Both the position numbers and the translations under genes were made by a program. The notes under the pieces were generated by a model. That model was not told the DNA's origin. It did not search any database and saw nothing but the letters and a program-made list of their open reading frames with translations. Of a stretch of 64,000 nt of DNA, positions 12,101 through 23,749 are shown one piece after another; within the stretch, counting starts at the first letter, position 1; each line of letters starts with the position of its first letter. The stretch spans positions 6,407,501 through 6,471,500 of the forward strand of contig JBAMJR010000051.1 of NCBI GenBank assembly GCA_038501785.1. Reading direction: 5' to 3'. The stretch comes from Myoxocephalus aenaeus. Its lineage: Eukaryota; Chordata; Actinopteri; Perciformes; Cottidae.

Positions 12101-13366
12101 GAGATGATGGTTAGAGATGTGTCGGGTCAGTGGCAAAACGTTTGTGTAGTTGTTTGTCTGGATAAGTAAACGTGCTGGGTTCAAACACACACCAGGAAGA
12201 TCACCGAGAGAACAATTTTGCAACCATGTGCCAATTACAATTAGCAGATCTACCCCATTGCCATAAACTCCCCTAATACGTGGAGAGAAGGTGGCGCCGG
12301 ATCCCCTTGAGAAATTATGCAATTAAGGGAAGCCTATATGCTCTGCAAGGGAGCAACGATGCAGGACTGGAAAGTCATATATCAGATATTTTATATTAGG
12401 ATCTTCTGAGAAGATCCTACTATATAATATATGAAATATAAGTTACATAAATATATAATATGTATATGTATATACACAATGATGGTGGTAAACATATCAT
12501 GAATTGAAATAGTTGTAATATAGCTACTTCTTTGACTATTAATTGGATGCCGAATTAATAAAATTATCCCAATGAGCCACTATACCGACTTGAATCATTG
12601 TTTGACTAATCCTGTTCCCTGCGGCCAGGTGAAGCGGCGTCAAACCGTCTGTTTCCTGAAGGAATTTGGAGCTGTAGCGCGGATCGGGGCGACATCTGTG
12701 TGAACGGCAGCTCGCCACACGTTGCACTTGTTGCGGTCATGCAGGCACCTCAAAGTTAACGCGCAGCCTTACAGGAACAGTGGCTATTTATATCGCCCGG
12801 AGCGGTTCCCATGAACGCTTAGCCCAACCAAACCGTTTGCCCAGTTGGCTCAGGCTACAAACAGATTTGGCACAAACGCCAAAAATAACTGTGATATGCT
12901 TCCAAATGCAGACGCGATCTTGGTTCTCCAAAGCGAGTATAGCCACAACCCTCATGGTAGCTGCAGCTGATGTGCTACTTGAAAAAAAAAAGAATCCATG
13001 TTCACACTGATCTTATAATAGCGTCTCAGTCTATATTCTTATTTTTCTTATAAAATACAGTTTGGATCGGTTATAGGTTGATTCAAATGAAGAAACGCTT
13101 TAAATTATTCCGGCTCATAATCTTATCTTCTAGGCTAATTGCATCCTTTGAAACACAATTTAGTGTTACTGCTCTGTAGGTTTCCTTCTCTGTGCATGAA
13201 GTTGTGGCTGTTGGAGAAATGCGCGCTCCGTGAGAACTTTGCACCCTCACAGGAAGCCAACCGCCCGCACCTCTCTGGATGTGCGGAGTCCTGCTAACTT
13301 TACCTCAGAGGTGGCCAGCAGCAGGTACGTCGTCCACAGCAGGAAGTAACAAAGTGCGGCTCTCAT
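6012..13366 (-). CDS. pdgfa: pdgfa, platelet-derived growth factor subunit A (partial locus, coding exons 1-4)
   Basis: Join on the minus strand of 13366..13304, 12062..11966, 7543..7409 and 6199..6012 (483 nt, 161 codons); phases agree at every junction (0, 1, 1, then 0 at the open end) and all introns here are GT-AG. The product is a secreted dimeric growth factor, known to signal through PDGF receptor alpha. Visible layout: signal peptide (about residues 1-20), propeptide (21-96) ending in the furin site RRKR at 93-96, then the PDGF/VEGF cystine-knot domain from S97. The segment from VCKTRTVIYEIPR to WPPCVEVKRCTGCC is near identical to known vertebrate PDGF-A and separates it from PDGF-B. 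Six of the eight knot cysteines are present (106, 133, 139, 142, 143, 150). The exon carrying the last two and the C-terminal retention/stop exons were not found in 1-6011, so the gene runs off the left edge. Teleosts may carry two co-orthologues (pdgfaa/pdgfab); I cannot tell which this is. Confidence 0.95.
6200..7408 (-). other. pdgfa: pdgfa intron 3
   Basis: 1209 bp between the cystine-knot exon and the His-rich exon, with donor GTAAGA and acceptor TACCAGCAG. I see no gene, repeat or other element in it. Confidence 0.9.
7409..7543 (-). CDS. pdgfa: pdgfa coding exon 3 (His-rich propeptide and furin site)
   Basis: 135 nt, phase 1 in and phase 1 out; acceptor TTTTTGACGAG before 7543, donor GTAAGA at 7408. 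It completes G54 and encodes residues 55-98. The middle is unusually rich in His, Lys, Asn and Tyr (KHHKHHNHQKNYSRHHGYY) and the end is the processing site RRKR followed by SI. The acceptor was chosen by phase: of the nearby AGs only the one before 7543 joins in frame to exon 2. The His-rich stretch is unlike the mammalian propeptide at this place, but the furin site and the exon borders correspond. Confidence 0.92.
7544..11965 (-). other. pdgfa: pdgfa intron 2
   Basis: 4422 bp with donor GTAAAT and acceptor TTGACGAG. The only distinct element is a (CT)n tract at 9044-9099. The rest is unique-looking non-coding sequence; any enhancers cannot be judged from one genome. Confidence 0.9.
9044..9099. 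repeat. (TC)n microsatellite
   Basis: Pure array of about 56 bp in pdgfa intron 2; polypurine on the minus strand. Confidence 0.98.
11966..12062 (-). CDS. pdgfa: pdgfa coding exon 2 (N-terminal propeptide)
   Basis: 97 nt in phase 0, acceptor CCCTAAAG before 12062 and donor GTAAAT at 11965. It encodes residues 22-53 plus the first base of G54: EVEFPQELIDRLSHSEIH, then SISDLQRLLDIDSV. The pattern ELI-RL-S-IHSI-DLQRLL-IDSVG is the conserved propeptide start of PDGF-A. The propeptide is known to help folding and dimer secretion and is removed by furin-like proteases. Confidence 0.95.
12063..13303 (-). other. pdgfa: pdgfa intron 1
   Basis: 1241 bp with donor GTAAAG and acceptor CCCTAAAG. It contains an AT-rich patch (12370-12480) and a CpG-containing stretch at 12610-12780 whose minus strand reads an ankyrin-like peptide (see findings). 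Confidence 0.9.
13304..13366 (-). CDS. pdgfa: pdgfa coding exon 1 (start codon and signal peptide)
   Basis: ATG at 13366 opens 21 codons: M-R-A-A then a hydrophobic core (LCYFLLWTTYLLLA) and TSE, a typical secretory signal peptide. The exon ends on a codon boundary at a GAG followed by the donor GTAAAG at 13303. This start is chosen because the signal peptide follows directly, the downstream exon continues in phase 0, and the context has G at -3. The first residues MR and the general length match vertebrate PDGF-A, although the hydrophobic stretch itself is poorly conserved. An out-of-frame upstream ORF overlaps this start (see 13305-13460). Confidence 0.9.
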
Positions 13367-13460
13367 CTCCCTTTAATTCAGAATGAACCCCGAACGAGAA
13401 AAAGGTGCTATTCTGTAGGAGCCGCAGAATCGCTCCTGGCCCCACAGGATCCACAACCAT
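13305..13460 (-). promoter_or_regulatory. Overlapping upstream ORF of pdgfa (51 codons)
   Basis: ATG at 13460 has G at -3 and G at +4 (GGGGATGG), a stronger initiation context than the main ATG at 13366. The frame runs +1 to pdgfa, through the main start, and ends at TGA 13307-13305, one base before the end of exon 1. If the leader includes this AUG, most scanning ribosomes would start here and terminate past the pdgfa start, which would repress PDGF-A translation. The peptide has no recognisable domain. Confidence 0.45.
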
Positions 13461-13960
13461 CCCCTCGGGGAGAGAAACCGGGGTGTCCGAGCTGCTCAGC
13501 GGGCTCAGTCAAACTCCGTGCACTTGCTCGCAATGTGAAAAAGCTGAGGAGGCTGGACGTTGACTCTTGTTATTCACATTGGACTGCGTCCTCTTGAACA
13601 AGATCTGTGCGGCTGCTCGACATACAGCTCCTCAGGCGCAAGTGGGACAATCCTTAGAGACAAGTCTGAAGAGCATTGCACTTGTCCTTCACCCTTTAAC
13701 AAGCTTCAAACTTCAGCCCAGTTCACTGAAATATCAAACAAGTTGACGCAACAACAAAAAAAAACAACGCAGTTGTTAGAATTAACCAGAATCAAGACGC
13801 ACGTTATTCTATGATATATTTAATAGTCCTGGGAGGATATAATCCAATCGAGCAAGATCCTCTTGGAAATTCACAAGGGAGAAAGTTGTCCGTATTGTGC
13901 TATCCAGACCCCGTCTTGCAGCAGTCTGCAGGTCCTTGACAGTGTGAGACTCTGAAGTGA
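13367..13960 (-). promoter_or_regulatory. pdgfa: pdgfa 5' leader (inferred extent)
   Basis: DNA just upstream of the pdgfa ATG, read on the minus strand. Mammalian PDGFA mRNA is known to have a long leader of several hundred bases, and no splice acceptor is evident just before the ATG, so a long unspliced leader is likely here too. The right-hand limit is a guess based on the TATA-like element at 13988-13995. The stretch holds upstream AUGs at 13676 (14 codons then stop), 13623 (17 codons then stop), 13579 (AUG followed directly by UGA) and 13460 (51 codons, overlapping the main start). Confidence 0.5.
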
Positions 13961-13987
13961 ATGCAGTCACAGCGCCTCTGAGCCGCT

Positions 13988-13995
13988 GGATATAG
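13988..13995 (-). promoter_or_regulatory. TATA-like element upstream of pdgfa
   Basis: Minus-strand CTATATCC in the context GGCTCTCTATATCCAGCGG. It lies about 620 bp upstream of the ATG in a locally GC-richer stretch, and would set a start site near 13960. It is the best TATA-like match I saw in this stretch; chance occurrence is quite possible. Confidence 0.25.
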
Positions 13996-14123
13996 AGAGC
14001 CAGCAGCTCGGTGCCCGTTGCGCCTCCCCTCTCGTTTCGGTGATCGTGCATCTATTCAGCGAGGGGAGCTGGTTGGCTGGTTGGATGACTTAAGACTCCA
14101 CGTCCCCATCCCCCTTCAGCCCG

Positions 14124-14227
<104 letters not shown>

Positions 14228-14452
14228 TCCCTTCTGAGAGCCCATTCAGAGATTCAGGTTGTAATTGAGATTGATTATCACTGATTTGAAAGGATGCAAA
14301 ACTGAGCAACAATTATCGACGAACTGAGACAAAGAGGATGAGGATGCTGATGAGGATGAGACGTCTGTCCTCACTCTTCATTGGTGATAATTAGCTTTGA
14401 TTGAGTAACAAATGAGCAGGGGAAGTCAATACTAAAATGCACATACCTCTAA

Positions 14453-14454
<2 letters not shown>

Positions 14455-14526
<72 letters not shown>
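14455..14526. repeat. (AT)n microsatellite
   Basis: Pure array of 72 bp, 230 bp beyond the (TG)n array upstream of pdgfa. Confidence 0.98.
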
Positions 14527-14529
<3 letters not shown>

Positions 14530-17500
14530 ATTTTAAGCATTTAATCAGAAGGATAGCGTGAACAAAAATGCAAAAGATGATGATTATTATCCCAAAAGTG
14601 ATGACTCACTGCGGGAATAATACAGGATTATCTTATTTTATTATAGTAACACAAGCTCTCTTTTTGTGTCTTTGAGGTTAAGGCAAAATCACCTTTTTGT
14701 GACATTTCTGGACATTTAGCACAAGTCAATATATAAATATGTCTGTGAATGTATGTGATGATGACATAGATGATGAGTATTTAACGCCTTTGGCGCAATT
14801 TTGGGACACAGGAAGCAACTAGTTAGCTGCAGGTTAACAACAGACTGGTCCTAACTTGTCGTGAGGAAGCTGGAGGCTGTGCTGTGCTGGGAGGTCTGGG
14901 AGGGGAGCCTGAGGGCCTGATAAACGAGGCATACCAACAGGAGCAGAGACAGAGACAGCGCGCACGCACATTATCAGCCAGAGGTGACAATCAGCAGGGA
15001 GCCATAGGTCAGCCAGCCAGGTGGTCCGCCCTCCACCTTGTCCATTCAACTGGATCCCATAGCACGAGGCCAGCCGGAGGGAGCTGTGGCTGGAAACACT
15101 GCATGGAGAAAGTGCTCCAGCAGCTGGAGGAGTAATTAATGTAACTATTTTAATAGGCCAGTGAAGTTCATTTTAGGATGGTACCAATGCTGTAAAATGA
15201 ATGCAAGATTTTTTTATAGTGAGTCCCTCTGCTAAAGCTATTTAAGTGACACGTTGTTCCTATTGTAGCCTCTTTTTGTAAATTAACTGCACTGCAATTA
15301 TCGTTCGGGATGCAATGACAGGCAGGTTCATCACGTCATGGTTGGCATGGTTACATCACAGGTCAGCCTCCCTGTCTGGATTTGCACCCTCACTGAAATG
15401 CATGAATCATGTGTCTACACTTTGCATCACGGTGGCAAACTGGGAGTCAGAGGAAGAGGTGACTGAGCAGAGTGACTGTTTTATGTAAGGGGAAGCAGTG
15501 AGGAAAAGGAAAAACTTGCAGGTGAGGATGCATCTTTTGTGTTTTGATGATTGATATGGAGGAAAGTTTGTTAAAATTGAGCTTGAGACAAATAAATGAT
15601 TCACATATAAGAATGATAAGATGCTAGAAGCGGATTAAAGGCAAACATTTACACAAATTGGGCAATTGAAAGGAGCAAAAGAGATAAAATGATCATTAAA
15701 CCGTCATTTTAGGGAGAGAAGAAGACATTAAAAACAACAAGACCAGAAAATTATTCTCTCTCTCTCTCCTGTGTAAACTATGAGGCAACATGTTTACTGG
15801 CAACTGAGGTCTGTGTACCCAACAACATTAAGCCTGTTAAATGGTTTTATAGATGCTGATGCACCGTAAATCTAACCATAAATACGATGCGGAGAGAACG
15901 TTCTCCGAGTTAGGTGATGACTCCCGTTACCCCCTCAGGCCACACATAGTTCCCAGTGAGAGAAGCGTAGGAAAAAAAGGGGAATTCTCTAGGAATGTGG
16001 TGGAAATGAGTTGCATTGCCTTTGGGGGACTGGAGTGTTCCTCTTTGTCTGTTCTTATCATCCACTTCCACGGTAAGAAGGCAGTGATTATTTGAGGAGT
16101 CTTGACCTTGTGTGCCCAAATATCTTAAAGCAGTTTTTATTTTGGCCTAAATTGTTGTTGAGCAAAGTTTCAGATCAGTTGGAATGAATTAAAAAAGATG
16201 GCGCTCAAAGATTACTTTTTAATTAAGTTCTTAGAACGAAAGGAGGTAAGACATGATTATATGTAAAATTGACAACCTTCAACAAAATAGATACAGGAAT
16301 TTAATAATCATCCTTAACCAAATGAAGACTCTGAAGTCAGATCCAGTAAATTCATTTCTTAAATAGACCTTTTATCTTGCTTTACCTAAATGTGCCTGAG
16401 AAATTCTTCTTTTCTGTGATATTTCTTTAATACCCATAGTTTGATACAGTCCTGACACCTATTGACTCAAAGTGAAAGACCCGGTTTCTTAATACAGTAA
16501 ATGTTATAACACACACTTTCATCCATAACTCAATCTCAACTTGATCCTAGTACAGCTGAACTCTCACCCTGCAATGAAAGCAAGGAATCTCACACTTCAG
16601 TGTGCTTGGGAGCCATAAAAAGATTACAGAGCCGACAATAGAAACTCAATACACTGATAGCCACGTGATCACGTTATTATAACTGTTATATTTCCTTTCC
16701 AAAAAAATCCCCGTTCTATGACAGCTCATAATGTCAAACCCAGAGTGGATCAAAGAGTGGATTGCCTTGCAACAGGGAAACAAACAGATCTTAACCTGGT
16801 GTCTCCCCCAGCTCCGCCCAGCCATATCATGAGCATGCATGAGTCACGGACACGAGGAGCAGGTCCTTTGCAGACTACAGAGTGATCTCCTCCCTCCTCC
16901 TCGGGGTAGAATTAGGCCCCGCGATCTGAAGTCCTAACTAGCTCATCAGTGTCTATGATGACAAAGTTGATTCCATTAGTGGCTTGTGTGCTCATGTTTT
17001 TAGTGCGCCGCTGTGTGTCATTTGACACAAGCCCGTGTCTTGTAATAGGCCCATTAGAAACAGCGGTCACATTTATGGTTGGTTACTCATGTACACACAC
17101 ACGCGCACACACACGTACACACACACCGGTAAGTAATTCAGGTGAAATTTCCCAGGAGCAAAGGTACATTTCAGAGGCTGGTAGCGATATAGATTGGACT
17201 TGGAAATTATCCAGAACAGAGTGCATATCCAGGGCAACCTCTCCACGCATAAATAAGCAGCCACACATAGACACATTCACGCGGGGAAAGACTCAAACAC
17301 ACACACTTTTACTGCTTGTTCACCTGAATATTAAGCAGTGAAGGCAGGCCAAATACAGCAGCCATACCTACAGCTTACAACTGCACGCAGCTGCTCTTTT
17401 ATAGGGACGATTACTAGCAGCCGTTTACAGGCCTTCATCTCTCTAACATGCATAGCAACCTGAATGAAGTGCTCTATGGGGCCTCCCAGCACCCCTCAGG

Positions 17501-17903
17501 ACCCCTTTTCCTTTCAGACACTATAGGTGTGCAGGCATTCAGGGGGCACAATGCCCAAACTGCTCTTTCATAAGTCGAGTCCACCTCTGGGATCAAAATT
17601 TACACCACATGCTCTCAAAAATGCAAAAAGCTGGTGGTACAAGGTATGCAAGGCAAACTTCCAGCTGCAAGACATTATACATTACAGCAGCACTCTTCAG
17701 TTGTTAAGGGACCGCGGCATCCTCTCCGTGTGATCTCCAGATCTGTCAAACTGCGGTCTGCTCTTGTCATAACTATGCCTTGACTTTTTTCCCTCTGCAC
17801 CCCTCCATGAAAGCCATCCTTAGAGAGCTAGAAATAGGTGTTCGGTGTGAAGGAGAAATTACACCAAAGAGAGAAAATACTGGGAAGACGCTGGAAGAAG
17901 TCC

Positions 17904-18012
<109 letters not shown>

Positions 18013-20368
18013 TGCATCCAGTTCCTGCAGGCTCCAAGGTCAGACCCCGTCATTTAGGTCAGTGGGCACAATGCAGTGTGTGCAGAAAACAGCAAGCCTC
18101 AGGTCCAGGTGTTGAATGGGAAGTCCATTTAAAAAAAAACTAATCAGTCTTGCAGCTCAGGTATGAACCACACATGCATTATATGTGTGGGAATATACAC
18201 TGCACAGACAAATGTATGCACTAACACTTACACACCTGCACTCTCTCAGGCACATTCTCCAATTTCCACAAACGGACAGACAGACATGAAGCAATTCGGG
18301 CACAAGTCCTTACATGCAGTTTCCCCTGTGCAAGGCTCCTTTCCCCCTAAAAACACTGCCTCTTTATTCTCTATGAACAAAAAAACACTCTCTCTTTCTA
18401 CACACACACACTCACACAGAAAATGGGGGACTTCCAGCCACTGAGAAATAACAGTGTAATTGCCGGTGCTCTGTTGTCTATCAAGACCTGACCTTTTCAA
18501 CATGTGTGTGCCGTGTTGGGAGCGGTGGGGAGCGGTGGGAACCGGCGAGGAGGAAGACAGGGGTCTCCCCAGCTCTGTGGTGGTCTGACCCAACCTCCCC
18601 CCTTCTTTTCTCCACTCCAACTTCCCCAAAACACTGGGAACTCCTACTGCGTCCCCATGTTCTGCGGGCTCGGGGCTGGGAGGGGAGGACACAGCTAACC
18701 CACAAATCAGACTCTTGGCAGGGGGACATCAAAGGCGGAACAGGAGGACGTGGAAAAGGACAGGGGGAGACAGAGCTGCCCTGTCTCACTGCGATCCCAA
18801 GGGGATGCAGGAAAATTGGAGGTCTATGTGTAGAGCCCAGACATTATAGTGACACAAATGTAGACTTTCTGCTGGTGCCAATGGGAAAATAGTGGACTGG
18901 TATTGCCTTACATAAATCTTGCCCAGTAATGAGTACATTAAAGAATGAAACATATACAGGGGACATACTCATAATAAACACGAGAGTTTAGAGTATTATG
19001 CATCAATGGTAAGCGGAAAGAAATGGCTTTGACGAGCAGAGAAAAGTCATCCAAACAAATAGCAAGAAACTAATATCAAGAGTGACAACGTAGATGTGGG
19101 TTCCATGCGAAAGCCTTTTATGAAAAGTAATTATAAAACACATCATAAGCAAAATCGATCACTCACAGGTCCAGTGACAAGTTGCCTTTATGACATGACA
19201 GACAAGCTCAGCTCTCAGAGGGGGCACACAAAGCTGTCCTCAGAAATGTATTAGGGGCCTATAAGCCCATAATTACACCAATTGGTATGTCAGATGGGGC
19301 TTTCACTTCATTATTTACCCTTCCTTCTCCTCTTGTCTTTCACTAGCTAGCTAGGCCGCCCCGCTCACTGTGTAGGGACTATAAGATGGGGAAACTATTG
19401 GTGGTCGTGATGATGATGGTGGTGATGTGCATGTGGGAGGGGGCAGGGTTCTGTATCAGGGGGATTAAGGAGAGATTTCTGCTTGACTTGAGTGACGTTA
19501 GATATCCGTGACAGAGATGAAGAGGAAAGACTTGGATGGAAGGAGGGGGAGAAAAGGAGTGAGGAGACTAGGAAGAGTTGCAAAGGTTTAAAGGAAAAGA
19601 TACCACTGAAAGAAAACCCCTGGATTAAAGGGTGATTACGACCAGTATGAGAATCCACTTTGGTGCACCTGGTTACTCACCGTTTTGCCATGCCTATCAG
19701 CCCCAGGGCCCAATACAGCTAGAGCTGTGCTATGACATGGAGCAGGGCCCTGAATTGATTTTAAGATTTCCCTCAACACAGCGCCATTCCTATAGCAACC
19801 ACACCTAACTGAGCAAAGTACTTAACCTCCAGGAGAGAAGCCCTACCTTGTTTATGAGCCGTGCCGTGATGCTATTTCGCACGCACCGTGGTAACGATTA
19901 ACAGTGTTTAATGTGAGCCCCCTACCCAACGAGCTCCCAGGTTGCTCCTCTGGAAGAAACACTAAAGACACTTTTAAAAATAATTACAGCAGGTTTTTGG
20001 CTCCTTTATTGTTGTTGTTGTTATTATTGGAGGCCATAAAAGCAGTACCAGATCCTGCACTGAGGGACGTTTGTTAGCGAGTGAGAGAGAGTTAGAAAGA
20101 GAGAAAAGGCGAGGGGAAAAGTGAGAAGACAGACAGACAGACCCCCCATTATTGTAACTCCTGGTCGTCTTGCCTCTTTATGAAAGTCAAAATAAGAAAG
20201 TAATTCGAAAATAGGGGAAAATGTCCCTGCCAGAATTTAATTGGAGACGTCACCTCCCCACGGCTCAGATCCCAATCGGCTGGCCCTCAAGGAAGCCCCA
20301 AGAGCCGCTTACTTGTTTGATGTCAAGCAGTCTACGTCCTGTATCAAAGGATGACACATTGAATGCAT

Positions 20369-20372
<4 letters not shown>

Positions 20373-20457
<85 letters not shown>
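20373..20457. repeat. (GT)n microsatellite
   Basis: Pure array of 85 bp; a (TCC)n tract follows at 20582-20608. Confidence 0.98.
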
Positions 20458-20458
<1 letters not shown>

Positions 20459-21922
20459 AAACACAGAGGTTTGTTGTAGGATCTAGTCAAATTTGAGAAA
20501 TATATTTTTTTTGTCCCCAGGCCTTTGATGCCAGCCCATACTGTCATTATGGTACACAGACCAGAACCATAATAACACCTCTCTTCTTCCTCCTCCTCCT
20601 CCTCCTCCCAGGACTCAAGATGAAGTGTCAAAATCCCAGGGCAGAGAGAGATCACAACAAACTGATTATCAACAGGAAGTGGCTCCATTATGGGCTTAAA
20701 GATAGGAGAGAGTGCTCTCTGGTTACAGCACTCACTCAAATCCACACATTCCTACAAGGTTTAGGGAGAGCCGGGTCACCCCTGTGGCTCTGCTCCCCAT
20801 TTGCTGCCTCAGCCCAGGGGCATTGCTCAGGGTGCAGCTGGATATTGAAGGGATTTGGGGGTCCTTCAGGAGGGTCTGGAGGGTTGAGGATGTTGAGGGA
20901 GGCCTGAAAATCAGAGGACACTTGACAGCCTTTGCCTTGTGACTTTGCACATCTGCTGAGGGTTGCTGTGTTTTGGGGGATGAGGTGAATCCTCTTTAAC
21001 GTGAGGTTAGACTTAGTGAAGCACTCACATTTTATGGACTCCAACAATTTAGTAATTCCTGGGCAAGATGACAAATCTCATCCAGATATTAAAGTGTGTC
21101 AATACACAATGTGGAGCATCACATCTCAAAAGCAGATTTTGCTTTTGCTTTAAAAATTGGGAGCGAATAATGCATTTAAAATGTCTCAAAGCCAAATATC
21201 TATTAAAATAATGTGAGACCATTTCCTCAACAGAACAATGAATGAATGTTTGCATTCATTCATCTTCCTAATGTAATTAGAACAGAGTTAAAACTACTTT
21301 TATGAGCTGCACTCAAAACCCTAACGATTCCGTAGAGAGTAGGAGGCACTGAAAAAGAAGGAACAATTGAGACAATTGCTGAGCTGCCTCTCCTGGGAGT
21401 GAAGTCAGAGTCCAAGTGAAGAGATGGATTGTGCTGGGTAGGAATCAATGTGGGCAGGCGATTGCAGAGTCATGTGCGAGATGGAATATCTCACTCCGAA
21501 AAATGCTACTGACCCATTATTTTCCCCTTGAGCATGCAGAATATTGGGAGAACATTTCAGTCGATTGTTTGCTTGTTCTACACATAGTTTGGAGGCGAGT
21601 CACTGAGGCTCCGTTAGCTGGGAATAGCTTTGAAACCGAGGCCAACATCTAGGCGACTCAGGGAGGCCTGGGCTCAGTGTTGGTACATGTATACATGTGA
21701 ATTATTTACTTGTCGTCCAGCAGGAAATGAGGAACGATAACAAGCTTGGGAAAGAAAAGCAGAAAAACAAATAGATGCTATCTCATCCCCTCGTTCTTGC
21801 TTTCTCTCTTTCTTCTTACTTTTCTCCGAGGCGGTCAGCTGTGTCCTACTGCAGACTCGTGGCCAAGACGTGGCCCTTTAAAGACGGCAACTGTTACTTT
21901 TACTAGAAAGATGATTGCCTTG

Positions 21923-22366
21923 TTAAAGGTGCTACATTTTATATTCAGAGCATTAGCTTCAAACAACTATTTGCTTTGTAAAGAAATAGTGGTGTAATGT
22001 CTACCTGAACTAGCTAAACTTAAGTCACCGTCTCTCTGTGTGTGTTGTAATTCCAGCTTCTCCGTTCTTTGTTGACATAGCCAGGCGGACCGTGCATGCT
22101 TTTAGTGCATGTTCATGCACGTGAGCTTGTCACACTGGCTAGCTCACAAACCGCCACACTGCACTGCTCTCATACGGTGGTTAAAGCGGATAGCACCGCC
22201 CCGATGACTGCGTTGTGGCGGATGAGTAGCACCCACAGTTATCTCTGTCAGCACTGTTGCCGTTGTTTGCACTGTTAGCACGTTAGCTGTGAGCCGCCGC
22301 CTCAGCCGTCGCCATGTTGTGAGCCGTTGAGAAGCAGATATGCTTTCAATCATATAGCACCTTTAA
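21923..22366. mobile_element. MITE-like element bounded by TTAA and inverted repeats
   Basis: 444 bp that begins TTAAAGGTGCTA (21923-21934) and ends TAGCACCTTTAA (22355-22366), a perfect 12-bp inverted repeat including TTAA at each end, as expected if TTAA is the duplicated target of a piggyBac-type transposase. There is no ORF, so it would be non-autonomous. Its interior (GTTAGCTGTGAGCCGCCGCC...) resembles a repeat I associate with percomorph genomes. The TIR start is not the usual piggyBac CCC/CCY, so the superfamily is uncertain. Confidence 0.6.
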
Positions 22367-22376
22367 AATGAAACTG

Positions 22377-22640
22377 GTGATGGTAAATGGGCTTTTACTT
22401 TTACTTTTCTAGTTTTCCAACCACTCAAAGCAAATGTTCTTTGACCAACTCACACCCATTCATACACACCCATTCATGGTAGCTACCATGCAAGGTGCCA
22501 CCTGCCCATTAGGACTATTTAATCATTCATACCCATTCATACGCCGCAGGCACAGACTACGGGAGCATTTTGGGGTTAAGTGTCTTGCCCCAGGACATTG
22601 ACTAGCTATCGTCTGATACCACTGATCCACAGTCGCCCTA
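22377..22640. repeat. Dispersed teleost repeat (GGTTAAGTGTCTTGCCC type)
   Basis: Contains AACCACTCAAAGCA, repeated CACCCATTCATAC motifs, CATGCAAGGTGCCACCTG, and GGGGTTAAGTGTCTTGCCCC, in the order I know from a very abundant teleost dispersed repeat. It lies only 11 bp from the MITE-like element. Class not determined. Confidence 0.6.
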
Positions 22641-23684
22641 CTGCATCAATTTCACACATCTTAGTCTGTTTGCAGGTGTTGGGGGAGTACTTGTGCATAT
22701 GTGAACAAAGTTGTGTAAAGCCTTTTGTGGCCCTAAAGAGAGCAGCTCAAAATGTTATACTTTTTCTCAAGTGATGTCACTTGACTGAAACAATTAAGGA
22801 AGAAGAATGTGTGGAATAAACAAAACTGTATCTCTGGTTCTGCTCCAGGGATTTTTATACTAAAAAAAAAAAAACTGTCCATCGCAGGTCCAAGAATGTA
22901 ATTGGAGTGTGATGCTGAATCTTTTTTTGTTGTCTTCCTCTCGTAAAATCATAATTGACCAACTTACTCTGTAGAGGGCTGCAGTTTAACTGAGCCAGAC
23001 CTTGTGATGATCTCCTGACCCAATTTTTGACTCTTTTTCTCTCCCTGACCTCGGCTCGACACCCCCTCTCATCCCTAACCTTTCAATCCCATCAGCCTCA
23101 CTATTGCTCAATCACCTGTGACCAGGCCTGGATGGTGACCCTTGACCCGAGAAGGTCACGATTAGAGCTGAGAATCAGAGCAGCAGAATTGGGGACCAGG
23201 CACAGATGAGATGCCCCCGGACCGAGCGCTTCAACCCAGCCAGGCTGAACTCTGGAACAGTCAGGTTGCCACACCCAATATATCAAGAAAAGAGCTGCGT
23301 ATCAAAGGCTTTGGTCATTAGCAGGCGATTGGGGGTTGATTTATTTTTTCACCAGGGTGTAGGGATCATGGAGGAGGGAGAAGGCAGGGGAAATCAATGG
23401 AGGTTGTAGCCTTGTGTTGGCAGGCATTTTAATTAGCCAGGATCTCCCCAGACAAGGGATAGAAGGCAACAGAGATGGCAGCTATGGGAACACAGAGAGC
23501 AGGAGGAGAGGACAAAAGAGAGAGAAAGAGAAAGAGAGGGGGTGAGGGTCGCACGCCCAGGGGCTACACTCACTGTGCCAGATCTAAATATGCAGCACCA
23601 AATAAAACATCCTCTCATGAGAGCATGGGTGAATGTGTCTAGTTATGGGATGCAACAAATAAACACGCAAGCGTGCACATACAG

Positions 23685-23749
23685 ACACACACACACGCAC
23701 ACACACACACACACACATGCACACACGCACACACGCACACACACACATA
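23685..23749. repeat. (AC)n microsatellite, imperfect
   Basis: Interrupted by GC and TG units. Confidence 0.95.

Noticed and set aside
12370..12480. AT-rich stretch in pdgfa intron 1 considered as an origin or matrix-attachment site
   Set aside because: Nothing beyond base composition supports it.
13809..14051. 80-codon minus-strand ORF upstream of pdgfa
   Set aside because: Not recognised and lies across the probable promoter; could be a uORF only if transcription starts farther upstream.
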